Source: Spirosoma sp. SC4-14
GTDB taxonomy: Bacteria; Bacteroidota; Bacteroidia; Cytophagales; Spirosomataceae
NCBI RefSeq assembly: GCF_037201965.1
Contig: NZ_CP147518.1
Location: 3,527,001 to 3,591,000 of the forward strand
Length of the DNA stretch: 64,000 bases
Reading direction: 5' to 3'
The notes beneath the pieces are model-generated. The model had not been told where the DNA came from and did no database searches. It saw nothing but the letters and a program-made list of their open reading frames with translations. Shown in pieces: positions 17,601 to 24,803 of this stretch. Each line of letters opens with the position of its first letter. Positions within the stretch are counted from its first letter, which is position 1. Position numbers and translations under genes: made by a program.

Positions 17601-18096
17601 ACTCATCGGGCATCCCTTTGGTAGCCCAGTGGTTTTTCATGGCGACGATAAACTTGCCTTTCTGCACATTATTGGGCATGGGGTGATCGAGGAAGTAAGC
17701 TCCCGCCAGATTACCGTACCAGGGCCATTCGTATTCCGTATCGGTGGCTGCGTGAATACCAACATAGCCACCACCGGCCTGAATGTAGCGCTCAAATGCA
17801 CTTTGCTGCTCGTTATTAAGCACATCGCCTGTGGTGTTGAGAAATACGACCGTATTGTATTTTTTCAGATTGGCTTCATTAAACTGGCTGGCATCTTCGG
17901 TGAAGCTCACCCCAAAACCCTTTTCACTGGCCATCTTCGCCAGTGCTTTCTTACCTGCTTCAATAGACTGGTGCCGGAAAGCGGCCGTCTTGCTGAAAAC
18001 AAGCAGGTTGAGTTTAGGTGTTTGAGCAAAAGCAATATGTGCCAGCAGCCATAACCCGCAAACTATGGTGCTGATTTTTAGAGAGTTTACTTTCAT
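14650..18096 (-). CDS. ThuA / PQQ-type sugar dehydrogenase / PKD / cytochrome c multidomain protein
   Basis: A 1148-residue exported protein (signal peptide cut near AFAQ). Domains in order: ThuA-like glutamine-amidotransferase fold at about 28-245 (GGGYVGIHAATDTEYEW); glucose/sorbosone dehydrogenase beta-propeller at about 265-690 (GLLGLNKDPNF, REECCHTGGSIAWD, LRGKIIRIHPE, GHRNPFRI); PKD domain at about 700-792; an Ig-like segment to 860; class I cytochrome c at about 865-950 with one heme site (CKACH near 880, axial Met probably in GETPMSAHP); and a C-terminal beta domain at about 985-1145 resembling carbohydrate-binding modules. The likely role is oxidation of a sugar or sugar alcohol outside the cytoplasm, with electrons passed to the attached cytochrome. 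The substrate is unknown. Predicted promoter 18126-18133 and operator 18148-18172 lie upstream. Confidence 0.88.
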   Translation of the reverse strand: MKVNSLKISTIVCGLWLLAHIAFAQTPKLNLLVFSKTAAFRHQSIEAGKKALAKMASEKGFGVSFTEDASQFNEANLKKYNTVVFLNTTGDVLNNEQQSAFERYIQAGGGYVGIHAATDTEYEWPWYGNLAGAYFLDHPMPNNVQKGKFIVAMKNHWATKGMPDEFERTDEFYSFRNISPKLNVVLKIDEKTYQGGKNGDNHPMSWHQEFDGGRSFYTAMGHTDETFSEPLFLNHLWSGILYTTGGDNPKPLNFAKARPEENRFSKVVLAEKLDEPMELSVLGDGRILFIQRKGEVRLYNTKTKELKTITKIPVSIKYVNKEGKESMGEDGLLGLNKDPNFAQNHWIYLYYSVPEESKNVLARFELNGDELDMNSKKVLLDVPTQREECCHTGGSIAWDRAGNLYLSTGDNTNPHASNGYSPSDEREGRGPWDAQKSSANTNDLRGKIIRIHPEANGTYTIPDGNLFPKGTAQTRPEIYTMGHRNPFRISVDQKTGYVYWGEVGPDAAKPDPNRGPAGHDEVGQARKAGNFGWPHFVGDNKAYNKYDFTASKSGEKWDAAAPTNNSPNNTGLKVLPPAQKAFIWYPYDASPEFPLVGAGGRNAMAGPVFYSEDFKAAPHAFPNYYDKKLITYDWMRGWVMAVMMDQEGNYVSMERFMPSYKFSNPMDMEFAENGDLYMLEYGSGWFSANDDARLIRIEYNGGNRKPQLQMVANKMGGSAPLALKLSSKGTEDADGDALTYSWKVTSKNGYSKVINTPDANLTLDKMGVYKATLTVNDGKGGTASQSMDITVGNEAPVLSLEMPGANKSFYVANKPFAYDVKVSDKEDGTLGKGIDPERVAVTIDYLPEGFDKVAIAQGHRSADAGALLTTGKKLIEGSDCKACHSINKKSIGPAYADVAKKYKGDNSALERLTKKVITGGAGVWGETPMSAHPQLSAADASEMVKYVLSLSSESATNALPAKGNYTAKIPAGDKGKGVYIVRASYEDKGAKGLPSLRSEQTFMLRNAMLDPHGFDTYDNVNKMAFGGNNLAIPSKSGAYMGIKQVDLAGVSEFRLLAVAPKPQLNAIGGKVEAHLDSPTGKLIGESAMLEPSDKMDFKPNQLSVPVKLPVPADNKPHDVYLVFVNPAKAAGSLMVVMGVEAVLDSTTH

Positions 18097-18125
18097 AAAG
18101 CACAGGGTATTTTACTGTTATTGGG

Positions 18126-18133
18126 CAAATGTA
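18126..18133 (-). promoter_or_regulatory. -7 box of the ThuA/PQQ dehydrogenase gene
   Basis: TACATTTG on the minus strand (CAAATGTA at 18126-18133) fits TAnnTTTG. Transcription would start near 18121, about 25 nt before the ATG at 18096. The palindrome at 18148-18172 covers the expected -33 region. Confidence 0.5.
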
Positions 18134-18147
18134 GAAAATAAAAATTA

Positions 18148-18172
18148 TTATTGTCTATTATTTAGACAATAA
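18148..18172. promoter_or_regulatory. 25-bp palindrome, candidate operator of the NrtR-type regulator
   Basis: Perfect 10-bp arms TTATTGTCTA (18148-18157) and TAGACAATAA (18163-18172) around a 5-nt spacer. It lies 15 bp upstream of the predicted -7 box of the 1148-residue sugar dehydrogenase gene, where a bound repressor would block RNA polymerase. It is also 147 bp upstream of the regulator's start codon. Dyad symmetry and position fit a dimeric winged-helix regulator; binding is inferred. Confidence 0.6.
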
Positions 18173-18210
18173 ATTTTATCCAACTCCATATCTTCGCAGT
18201 ACTATGGTTG

Positions 18211-18277
18211 GGTATTCGGTTTGTGGTTGGCTGACGCACGAATTGCTGACGCGTCAGCCAACCATAAACCGAATACC
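18211..18277. repeat. 27-bp inverted repeat between divergent promoters
   Basis: Arms of 27 bp with one mismatch (18211-18237 and 18251-18277, beginning GGTATTCGGTTT) around a 13-nt loop that itself contains GCTGAC repeats. It lies upstream of both predicted transcription starts, so it is probably not transcribed from either gene and cannot be an ordinary terminator for them. Confidence 0.8.
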
Positions 18278-18287
18278 GTAAACCCAT

Positions 18288-18295
18288 TACCTTTG
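18288..18295 (+). promoter_or_regulatory. -7 box of the NrtR-type regulator gene
   Basis: TACCTTTG fits TAnnTTTG, predicting a start near 18300 and a leader of about 19 nt before the ATG at 18319. No clear -33 TTG is present; the region is taken by the inverted repeat. Confidence 0.45.
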
Positions 18296-18318
18296 CCTGA
18301 CCTAATAACCAGTACGCT

Positions 18319-19065
18319 ATGCATGCACCCAGCGAACAGGGCTACATACAACAACTTTCCATCGATTGTGTCATTTTTGGCTATCGACACAAACAACTCC
18401 ATGTTTTAGTACCCAAACTGAATTTCAGGGGCAATTTCTGGGCGTTGCCAAGCGGATTTATCTATCAGCATGAAGGGATCGATCAGGCGGCCCGCCGGAT
18501 TCTGGAAGAGCGAACTGGCATTAAAGATATCTACCTGGAGCAGTTCAGAGTGTTTGGTGATGCTCCGCGAACCAACCGCGCTTTTCTGGAACGATTGATT
18601 CAGCTAAATGAGGACAAACTTGGTAAACCTGGTGATCAGCAATTCAATCGAAAAGAATTTGATTGGTTTACCCAGCGGTTTGTATCCATCGGCTATTATG
18701 CGCTGGTCGACATTAATACAGTGATTCCCCGAAAAATTGATCTTGACGAATCCATTGACTGGTATCCAGTTAAGGAATTGCCAACGATGATCATGGACCA
18801 TAACGAAATGGTGGCACAAGCGCTGGAAACGCTTCGGCTTAATCTCGATCAGAAACTGATTGCCTTTAATTTGCTGCCCGAAACCTTTACAATGAAAGAG
18901 GTTCAGGAACTCTACGAAGCCATTTATGATAAACCCTTTGCCCGCAATAATTTTCAGAAGAAGATACTGGATATGAATGTATTGGAACGCCTGGAGAAGA
19001 AATTTACCGGTGCCGCCAACAAAGCGCCTTACTTATACCGGTTTCGAAAGCAAACAGCTCAATAA
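18319..19065 (+). CDS. NrtR-family transcriptional regulator (Nudix-like + winged helix)
   Basis: A 248-residue cytoplasmic regulator. The N-terminal Nudix-like domain (about 10-160) has LHVLVPKLNFRGNFWALPSGF and a degenerate Nudix box (QAARRILEERTGI), in which catalytic residues are partly lost, as usual in ligand-sensing NrtR proteins. The C-terminal winged helix (about 185-245) has ETFTMKEVQELYEAIYDKPFARNNFQKKI, the family signature. Known for the family: NrtR proteins repress NAD genes or, in Bacteroidota, sugar genes (AraR of Bacteroides responds to arabinose). Its gene is divergent from the large sugar dehydrogenase and a 25-bp palindrome lies between them, so that enzyme is the best candidate target. 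The effector may be a sugar or derivative; this is inferred. Confidence 0.88.
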   Translation: MHAPSEQGYIQQLSIDCVIFGYRHKQLHVLVPKLNFRGNFWALPSGFIYQHEGIDQAARRILEERTGIKDIYLEQFRVFGDAPRTNRAFLERLIQLNEDKLGKPGDQQFNRKEFDWFTQRFVSIGYYALVDINTVIPRKIDLDESIDWYPVKELPTMIMDHNEMVAQALETLRLNLDQKLIAFNLLPETFTMKEVQELYEAIYDKPFARNNFQKKILDMNVLERLEKKFTGAANKAPYLYRFRKQTAQ

Positions 19066-19072
19066 TGTGCGT

Positions 19073-20740
19073 TTATTGCTTCACCACTTTTAACGTACGC
19101 TTCTTATTGCCCGAAATCAGCGTCATAAGATACATACCAGCGGAAAGGTTGAGATTGGGAAGAACAAAATTGGGTATGCCACCCGGAGGGTAATTCGTAT
19201 GCCAGATAACTCGACCTGTCAGGTCAATAAGGGTTGCATCGAGTGATGCGCTGGTTCCTAACTCGGCCCATTGAACGACCAGCGGGTTTGCTTCGCTAAA
19301 TGGATTAGGATAAAAAAGCAATTGACTATATACGTCGGAGTAGGTAGCTGCCCGCCCGAAGTTGGGAATACCATAGCCGAGTTTGTCATCGGGCTTGTCG
19401 TACTGGTTTCCCGACCGGCGAAGGCTTTCAGTAACCTGCTGGGCGGTCAGATACGGATGAGCCTGCCAGAAACCTGCCGCCAAACCGGCTACAAGCGGAG
19501 TGGCAAAGGAGGTTCCCTGACCACTGGTTATAGCACCCGATGGGCTTCCGAGTATATTCCCCTGACCACGTGCTGCCAGGTCGGGTTTGATCCGCCCATC
19601 GGCCGACGGTCCAAAGGAACTAAAATATGTCTGCACACCTGCCTGAGTAACGGCACCGATGGCCAAAACCGATGCCGCATCGGAAGGGGCCGTCAGATAG
19701 TGCCAGGTGTCATTTCCTTCGTTGCCTGCCGCTACGACCACAACCATACCTGTTTCGGTAGCAATCTGGGCAGCTCGTGTACACAAAGCCGTTTTACCAT
19801 CCATGTCCTGGTAGGTATAGTTGGTTGAGGCATCATCGAAGGTTGTATAACCTAATGACGAACTGATTATATCGACACCGGCGCTATCGGCATATTCGGC
19901 CCCAAAGAGCCAGTTTGCTTCTTCAACCCGGCTTTCGGGGATGGCATCTTCTGTTCGCAATAAGATGTATGATGCTTTGTAGGCCGTTCCATACAACTGG
20001 TTATCGACCGTAGCCGCCAGTAACGAAAGTACTTCTACGCCATGCTGATCATCTTCATAGACACTGGTTTCCTTTTGAACAAAGTCATAGGTAGCCAATA
20101 CGCGCTTATCGTCGAAGAGTGGTTTTAGGTATGAAACCTTATTTGCATTCAGAAAACCGGCATCGAGTACGCCAATCAGCATTCCTTCGCCATGATAACC
20201 CTGATCGTGCATTTGGTCGACCCCGATCTGCGAAAGCTGGTAAGCCGATGCCCCGTAGTTCAGAGCCTGAATGCCTTCGGCTTTTTCAAATTTATTCACC
20301 GTCTTACCGGTGCTGTCGGCACCTACCCGGAAATTGGCCAGCGAACGGCCAAATTCCAGCCCTTTTACAAACGGCAATTGCTGAATAGTAGCCATGACGG
20401 CATCCGTAGCCTCAACCATCACCGCATTGAGCCAGCGGGAAGGGAACCAGATTTTGCCTCCGGCCTGTTGAAGCTGACTGATGTAGGATGGATTGACCGG
20501 TAAATCGCGTTCGGTAATCGAAATGTGTTGCTTTTGCCGCCGAAGGATCGACCGCTGCGACAGAAAAGCTTCCGGTCGGGTTATACTATACGGAGAATTG
20601 GCCTTATCGCGGAGCAGTACCAGATATTTGTGGGTTGACTGACCGTGGCTGATGCTGTGGTTCAGAAGAAACAGAACCACTAGCCAGCCAATCTTATTCT
20701 TTGCCGTAAGCCTGAATGCGGTACACTTGTCGAATCCCAT
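19073..20740 (-). CDS. Subtilisin-like S8 serine protease with type IX sorting domain
   Basis: A secreted protease of about 555 residues. The catalytic triad is visible: Asp193 in IGVLDAGF, His233 in DDQHGVEV and Ser411 in GTSFATPLVAG, with oxyanion Asn340 in VVVAAGNEG. A pro-region covers about residues 35-170. The last 80 residues form a type IX C-terminal sorting domain (LLFYPNPFSEANP ... LNLSAGMYLMTLISG, KRTLKVVKQ), so the enzyme is probably moved across the outer membrane by the T9SS and cleaved or anchored there. The ATG at 20740 is preferred over a TTG at 20746. Either start overlaps the end of the upstream lipoprotein gene (47-53 nt), so the two are likely translated together. Confidence 0.9.
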   Translation of the reverse strand: MGFDKCTAFRLTAKNKIGWLVVLFLLNHSISHGQSTHKYLVLLRDKANSPYSITRPEAFLSQRSILRRQKQHISITERDLPVNPSYISQLQQAGGKIWFPSRWLNAVMVEATDAVMATIQQLPFVKGLEFGRSLANFRVGADSTGKTVNKFEKAEGIQALNYGASAYQLSQIGVDQMHDQGYHGEGMLIGVLDAGFLNANKVSYLKPLFDDKRVLATYDFVQKETSVYEDDQHGVEVLSLLAATVDNQLYGTAYKASYILLRTEDAIPESRVEEANWLFGAEYADSAGVDIISSSLGYTTFDDASTNYTYQDMDGKTALCTRAAQIATETGMVVVVAAGNEGNDTWHYLTAPSDAASVLAIGAVTQAGVQTYFSSFGPSADGRIKPDLAARGQGNILGSPSGAITSGQGTSFATPLVAGLAAGFWQAHPYLTAQQVTESLRRSGNQYDKPDDKLGYGIPNFGRAATYSDVYSQLLFYPNPFSEANPLVVQWAELGTSASLDATLIDLTGRVIWHTNYPPGGIPNFVLPNLNLSAGMYLMTLISGNKKRTLKVVKQ

Positions 20741-21389
20741 AGTCAATCTGGTATGTTCCGATGCACGATGGACTCGATGAGCAGAATTGTAGCTGAACGC
20801 GCTCTTTATAAATCAGTCCTATTTGTCGGGCGTAGACTTCTATTCGTTTATCCTGCGAAACCAGCGTCGAATCATCCTGGGCCACAACCGTAACTGTCTC
20901 ATCGTATTCCTTATCCGAAACGTGGTAAGGCTGATTTGTATTGCGCATCAGATAGGCATCCTCGCCAAGTGCATTCAACTGATTTCCATTCCACGTCAGG
21001 TTGTCACTGATCGGGAATTGTAGCTTGACAAAATCCTGCCCATTTTCTGTCCGAATGGCTTCATTATTCACCTGACGAATCGACCAGATTGAATCGGCTT
21101 GCCAGGGCAGATTGTCGGCAGCGCGTCGGTAGCGCAGCAGTTTGAAAGCTGGCTGCCCAGTCACATCCTGATAGGAGGCCCCAATCTCTTCCTTTATCTG
21201 GTAGGTCCGCTGGACAGGAACCGCGTTGAGGCCATATTGTTGTTCCGTAACCGAATAAACAGTATATCGCCCCGTTTCAAGCGGGAAATAGTCTGTTCCG
21301 GGATCAACAGGGGAAGTTGTGCTTGATTGGCAACCGATCTGCAAAGCGCCGGACAGAAAAAGATACAGGATGTAGTTACGGGGATTCAT
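20694..21389 (-). CDS. Lipoprotein, unknown function
   Basis: A 231-residue lipoprotein with signal peptide and lipobox LQIGC (Cys near residue 19), followed by QSSTTSPVDPGTDYFPLETG. The mature region is rich in beta strands (RYTVYSVTEQQYG, TYQIKEEIG, FKLLRYRR), and it contains two late cysteines (FCSSSPSCIG) that could form a disulfide. The opening PLETGRYTVYSV... is common in Bacteroidota lipoproteins of unknown role. Its end overlaps the start of the S8 protease gene, which suggests the pair act together, for example as a surface protease and its partner; that is only contextual. Confidence 0.75.
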   Translation of the reverse strand: MNPRNYILYLFLSGALQIGCQSSTTSPVDPGTDYFPLETGRYTVYSVTEQQYGLNAVPVQRTYQIKEEIGASYQDVTGQPAFKLLRYRRAADNLPWQADSIWSIRQVNNEAIRTENGQDFVKLQFPISDNLTWNGNQLNALGEDAYLMRNTNQPYHVSDKEYDETVTVVAQDDSTLVSQDKRIEVYARQIGLIYKERVQLQFCSSSPSCIGTYQIDYGIRQVYRIQAYGKE

Positions 21390-21471
21390 GTAAGGTATGC
21401 AAAGTAACCCCCGAAGGTAAAGTGTAGATAATAAATGCGCAAATGCTGGTTATCGCCAGCGTTTAGCCACC

Positions 21472-21975
21472 CTAAAAAATCCGGCTCCAGGCAAAACGAA
21501 TGAGGAGTAGCAGACTCACAAACCCAATCAGGATATAGGTGAAGGGAATGTAGGTGATGGCTATGAGCCGGGTTCGGTCAATAATCCATAAGAGTCCCAT
21601 CACAGCCGCAATTAGTGTTAATGCACTGGATAGTTTCCCAAAAGCCGGGATGTAGTTGAATGGCATCTTCCGACGGATAATGCCAAGGGTAATCCCCATC
21701 GTAAGAACAGGAAGTACCTGAACCGCCAGATTCATATCCCAGATACTTTGGCGGTCGAACAAAAACAGATAGATGTTCAGCGTGACAGCAAAGATTCCGG
21801 GAATACAGGCCAGATACACCAGAACAGCATAGACATACCGCCATTTCCAGATGTCTTCGGCTGTTTCGCCCGACCATACAGTCGCCAGGAAGGCAAGTGC
21901 CGGTACCGACATCAACAGTAGAAAGAGCAGGGTAGGCTGGCCTGAAATGCTATTGAAAACTTCACGAAGTGTCAT
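21472..21975 (-). CDS. Five-helix inner-membrane protein, unknown function
   Basis: A 167-residue hydrophobic protein with about five predicted membrane helices: LLFLLLMSVPALAFLATVW, RYVYAVLVYLACIPGIFAV with LNIYLFLF, VLPVLTMGITLGII, ALTLIAAVMGLLWII and YIPFTYILIGFVSLLLLI. Short charged loops include SGETAEDIWKW, FDRQSIWDMN and RRKMPFNYIPAFGK. It resembles uncharacterised membrane proteins conserved in Cytophagales; I cannot assign a role. It stands alone, 82 nt upstream of the lipoprotein gene in the same direction. Confidence 0.75.
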   Translation of the reverse strand: MTLREVFNSISGQPTLLFLLLMSVPALAFLATVWSGETAEDIWKWRYVYAVLVYLACIPGIFAVTLNIYLFLFDRQSIWDMNLAVQVLPVLTMGITLGIIRRKMPFNYIPAFGKLSSALTLIAAVMGLLWIIDRTRLIAITYIPFTYILIGFVSLLLLIRFAWSRIF

Positions 21976-22345
21976 GGTAATGGAATTACTTTGGTTTTAA
22001 TTCCCAAATCTAAATGTCCTCACGAAATTTAAATGCCTGCTGACTGGCTTTGTATCAAATCAACGTGAATTAATACACAATTCTACCGAAAGCTGCCGGA
22101 TAAATCGGGCGTTCTTTCAGTGCGCCCTGGATTCTGAATGTAAGGCTTGCCATTGTGTTGGTCATTAACTGAAAAGCCTCACTGACACATTCAAATCCCA
22201 GGCCTGTAAACTGCATCAGGTATAGATGGTTGCCAACTCTAAACTTTAGGCCAAAGCTGACCTGACTCCCGGTTATGACAAATTGGTTGGGCCTGTATCC
22301 TATTTCATGTGTTTTCACATTCTAAAGCTATCCGTTTCGAAGCCT
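21976..22345. other. 370-base gap, no confident gene
   Basis: The only sizeable frame is a minus-strand one at 22070-22318 starting with GTG (82 codons). It contains FGLKFRVGNHLYLMQFTGLG and TMASLTFRIQ, which look like outer-membrane strand pieces, so it could be a remnant of a barrel protein. It has no signal peptide and no promoter word, and I do not call it a gene. Confidence 0.4.
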
Positions 22346-23086
22346 ATGGACATTCCCTATCGTTTTCCGGTTATTTTGTCATTTATGATTGCTGGAGCTT
22401 GTGGCAATAACGCCCAGACCGAAGCGGCCCGGTCAGTTGCCGACAAGTTGGCCCCAACAGTCGATGTAGGAACCTGTTTGATTAACTACCAAACCAAACT
22501 GGATAAACTATTGCCGCTTGAACAAATCCAGAAGTATTACTCCGGCGATATGGCGAAGGCAGAGAAAAAATACAGCTACCGCCCTGAGGCCAGGAGTCAT
22601 GACACCGACACCTATGAGTACGTTTGGCCGAGCGATCGTATGCAGAAAATAAACCTGATGGGGCGGGAAATGGACATACATGTATCAAACCGAATCGGGT
22701 TGAGCTGGCTGGGAAATGATATGTTCATGATGGCGAAAAAAGGCTCGCCCGTTGAGAATTTTCGCTTCTTTTATCGGAATATGACGACCAGCGAAAAAGA
22801 AGAAGCGTTTAAAAAAGCAGGCGAAATGCTGGAAAAGAAAGGATATGATCAGACGAAAACCCAGTCGGCAGTTGGTTTAGGAAAAGAACTCTCCAGTGAG
22901 GCCATTATGTTCAGGCCGGTTGAGGGCGTTGGTGATGCCGCTACCTGGCGTATAAAAGAAAAACACCTCATTGTGCTGGCGGGCAAAACCACATTTCAGG
23001 TCATTACGGATGTAAGTGCCAACGAGGATGAGAACATTGCTCTCGCGAAGAAACTGGCTGCTGAAGTGCTGTCGAAGTGCAGATGA
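22346..23086 (+). CDS. Lipoprotein, unknown function
   Basis: A 246-residue putative lipoprotein starting MDIPYRFPVILSFMIAGACG, with the lipobox IAGAC near residues 15-19. The body (VDVGTCLINYQTKLDKLLPLEQI, YEYVWPSDRMQKINLMGREMD, NRIGLSWLG) is soluble and mixed alpha/beta. Two further cysteines are present, one near the N-terminus (GTCLIN) and one at the very end (LSKCR). The reading can be extended upstream to 22283, but this start gives a normal lipoprotein signal. I do not recognise a family. It converges with the aldehyde dehydrogenase gene at a strong shared terminator. Confidence 0.72.
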   Translation: MDIPYRFPVILSFMIAGACGNNAQTEAARSVADKLAPTVDVGTCLINYQTKLDKLLPLEQIQKYYSGDMAKAEKKYSYRPEARSHDTDTYEYVWPSDRMQKINLMGREMDIHVSNRIGLSWLGNDMFMMAKKGSPVENFRFFYRNMTTSEKEEAFKKAGEMLEKKGYDQTKTQSAVGLGKELSSEAIMFRPVEGVGDAATWRIKEKHLIVLAGKTTFQVITDVSANEDENIALAKKLAAEVLSKCR

Positions 23087-23104
23087 ACCGATTGCCTTCT
23101 GGCT

Positions 23105-23144
23105 AAAAAAGACACAACCCAGAAGCGAGTTGTGTCTTTTTTTT
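23105..23144. terminator. Bidirectional terminator between convergent genes
   Basis: Stem GACACAAC (23111-23118) / GTTGTGTC (23129-23136), flanked by A6 on the left and T8 on the right, so it works for both strands. It lies between the stop codons at 23086 and 23148. Confidence 0.9.
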
Positions 23145-23147
23145 ATC

Positions 23148-24746
23148 TTATTTGGTCAGCTTACCATCTACATTTCGCCAGATACCTAACGGATTGTCAT
23201 TCTGAAGCGCTAAGGGCAGTAATTGGTCGGGGAAACTCTGGTAGGTAAACGGACGAACGAACCGTAGGATAGCCCCCGTGCCGACAGACGTGCTTCGGCC
23301 TCCGTCGGTTGTAGCCGGATAGGGGCCACCGTGGGTCATGGCTTCGCAAACTTCAACGCCTGTTGGATACCCTCCGAAAAGTACACGACCGGCTTTGCTT
23401 TGCAACAACGACACCCAATCGACAGCAGATTCGGTTAACTCCGCTGGTGTGGCATATAAAGTGGCTGTCAACTGCCCTTCGAGGGTATTCAGGCAGTCGG
23501 CGAGTTCGGCTTCGGTTGCACAGACCGTGATGAGTGAGGTAGGGCCAAAAATCTCGTCGCTCAGAGTGGGTGTGCTCAGAAACTGAGGAGCAGTGGTTGT
23601 CAGAACCGTTGGGCGCCCTTCGGTGCGGATACTCTCAGCATCAATATCCGATTCGGCCAGTACGTGCACACCAGGAACCACCCGATTCTGCTGCACACCT
23701 TTCTGGTAGTTATGACAGATGCCTGCGTTGAGCATGGTAGCAGGCGACGAAGCCCGTATTTTTTCGGCTACGGTTTCGAGAAAAAGCTCCGTTTGTGGCG
23801 AATCCAGCAGAAAGACCAATCCCGGATTCGTACAGAACTGACCAACCCCCAGCGTTATTGATGCAGCCAGCCCTTCGGCTACTTTTACGGCGTTTTCCTG
23901 AATGGCTCCGGGCAGTACAACAAGCGGATTAACGGCACTCATTTCGGCATAAACCGGAATTGGCTCAGGCCGCTCCTGCGCTATTCGCTGAATAGCCAGA
24001 CCACCCGCCCGCGATCCGGTAAAACCGACGGCTTTTATGGACGGATGCGCTACCAGTTCCTGAGCTACCGAGTTGTCGGCATGTACTAATGAGAATACGC
24101 CATCAGGCATTCCTGTTTTCTGCGCTGCCGTCGTGATTGCCTGACCGACTAATGACGATGTGCCGGGGTGCGATGGGTGAGCTTTGAAAACAACCGGACA
24201 GCCTGCTGCCAGTGCCGAAGCCGTATCGCCACCAGCCACAGAGAACGCCAGTGGGAAATTGCTGGCACCAAACACCACAACCGGCCCGAGTGGAATGAGC
24301 ATCCGTCGCAAATCGGGCCGGGGGAGGGGCTGACGGTTAGGAAGCGCTGGGTTGATACGGGCATCTACCCACGAACCCTCGCGGAGCAGACTGGCAAACA
24401 TACGCAACTGGCCCGCAGTACGGCCACGTTCGCCCGTTAGGCGGCCCTCCGGTAATCCGCTTTCCAAGACGGCCCGTTCAATGAGCAGATTGCCGAGCGA
24501 TTCAATTTCGGAAGCGATAGCGTCCAGAAAATCGGCCCGCTGATTTGGATGTAGTCGCGTATAGGTAGCAAAGGCCGTGGCCGCTTTCTCTACGGCCCGG
24601 TTTGCCTGCTCGCTCGACACATTCGCGAATTCGTCGATAAGCTGCTCGTGGCTGGCTGGTGCAAAAGCCCGGAAAAAGTCACCTTCGCCGGTAGTTGCTT
24701 CGTTACCAATGAAATTGGCGGTAAGTTGATAGTCCAATGTTGGCAT
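23148..24746 (-). CDS. Aldehyde dehydrogenase (NADP+), ketoglutaric semialdehyde dehydrogenase type
   Basis: A 532-residue NAD(P)-dependent aldehyde dehydrogenase. The catalytic Cys is in LGVGQFCTNPGL (about residue 303) and the general-base Glu in YAEMSAVNPLV; FGASNFPLAFSVAGGDTASALAAGCPVVFKAH is the cofactor-binding region. This signature and length match the ALDH class that oxidises 2,5-dioxopentanoate (alpha-ketoglutaric semialdehyde) to 2-oxoglutarate, used in breakdown of L-arabinose, glucarate or hydroxyproline. The class is fairly certain; the pathway in this organism is not. Start chosen at the ATG 24746 (MPTLDYQL) rather than a TTG 9 nt upstream. The M20 gene follows upstream in the same direction. 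Confidence 0.85.
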   Translation of the reverse strand: MPTLDYQLTANFIGNEATTGEGDFFRAFAPASHEQLIDEFANVSSEQANRAVEKAATAFATYTRLHPNQRADFLDAIASEIESLGNLLIERAVLESGLPEGRLTGERGRTAGQLRMFASLLREGSWVDARINPALPNRQPLPRPDLRRMLIPLGPVVVFGASNFPLAFSVAGGDTASALAAGCPVVFKAHPSHPGTSSLVGQAITTAAQKTGMPDGVFSLVHADNSVAQELVAHPSIKAVGFTGSRAGGLAIQRIAQERPEPIPVYAEMSAVNPLVVLPGAIQENAVKVAEGLAASITLGVGQFCTNPGLVFLLDSPQTELFLETVAEKIRASSPATMLNAGICHNYQKGVQQNRVVPGVHVLAESDIDAESIRTEGRPTVLTTTAPQFLSTPTLSDEIFGPTSLITVCATEAELADCLNTLEGQLTATLYATPAELTESAVDWVSLLQSKAGRVLFGGYPTGVEVCEAMTHGGPYPATTDGGRSTSVGTGAILRFVRPFTYQSFPDQLLPLALQNDNPLGIWRNVDGKLTK

Positions 24747-24803
24747 ACTATTCAATCAGGATTGGTCAAAAAAAGTAGCGTTTGCTGATAACGCGTTGCT
24801 GAA

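Noticed and set aside
22070..22318. 82-codon minus-strand frame
   Set aside because: GTG start, no signal peptide or promoter; perhaps a barrel-protein remnant but not enough to call.
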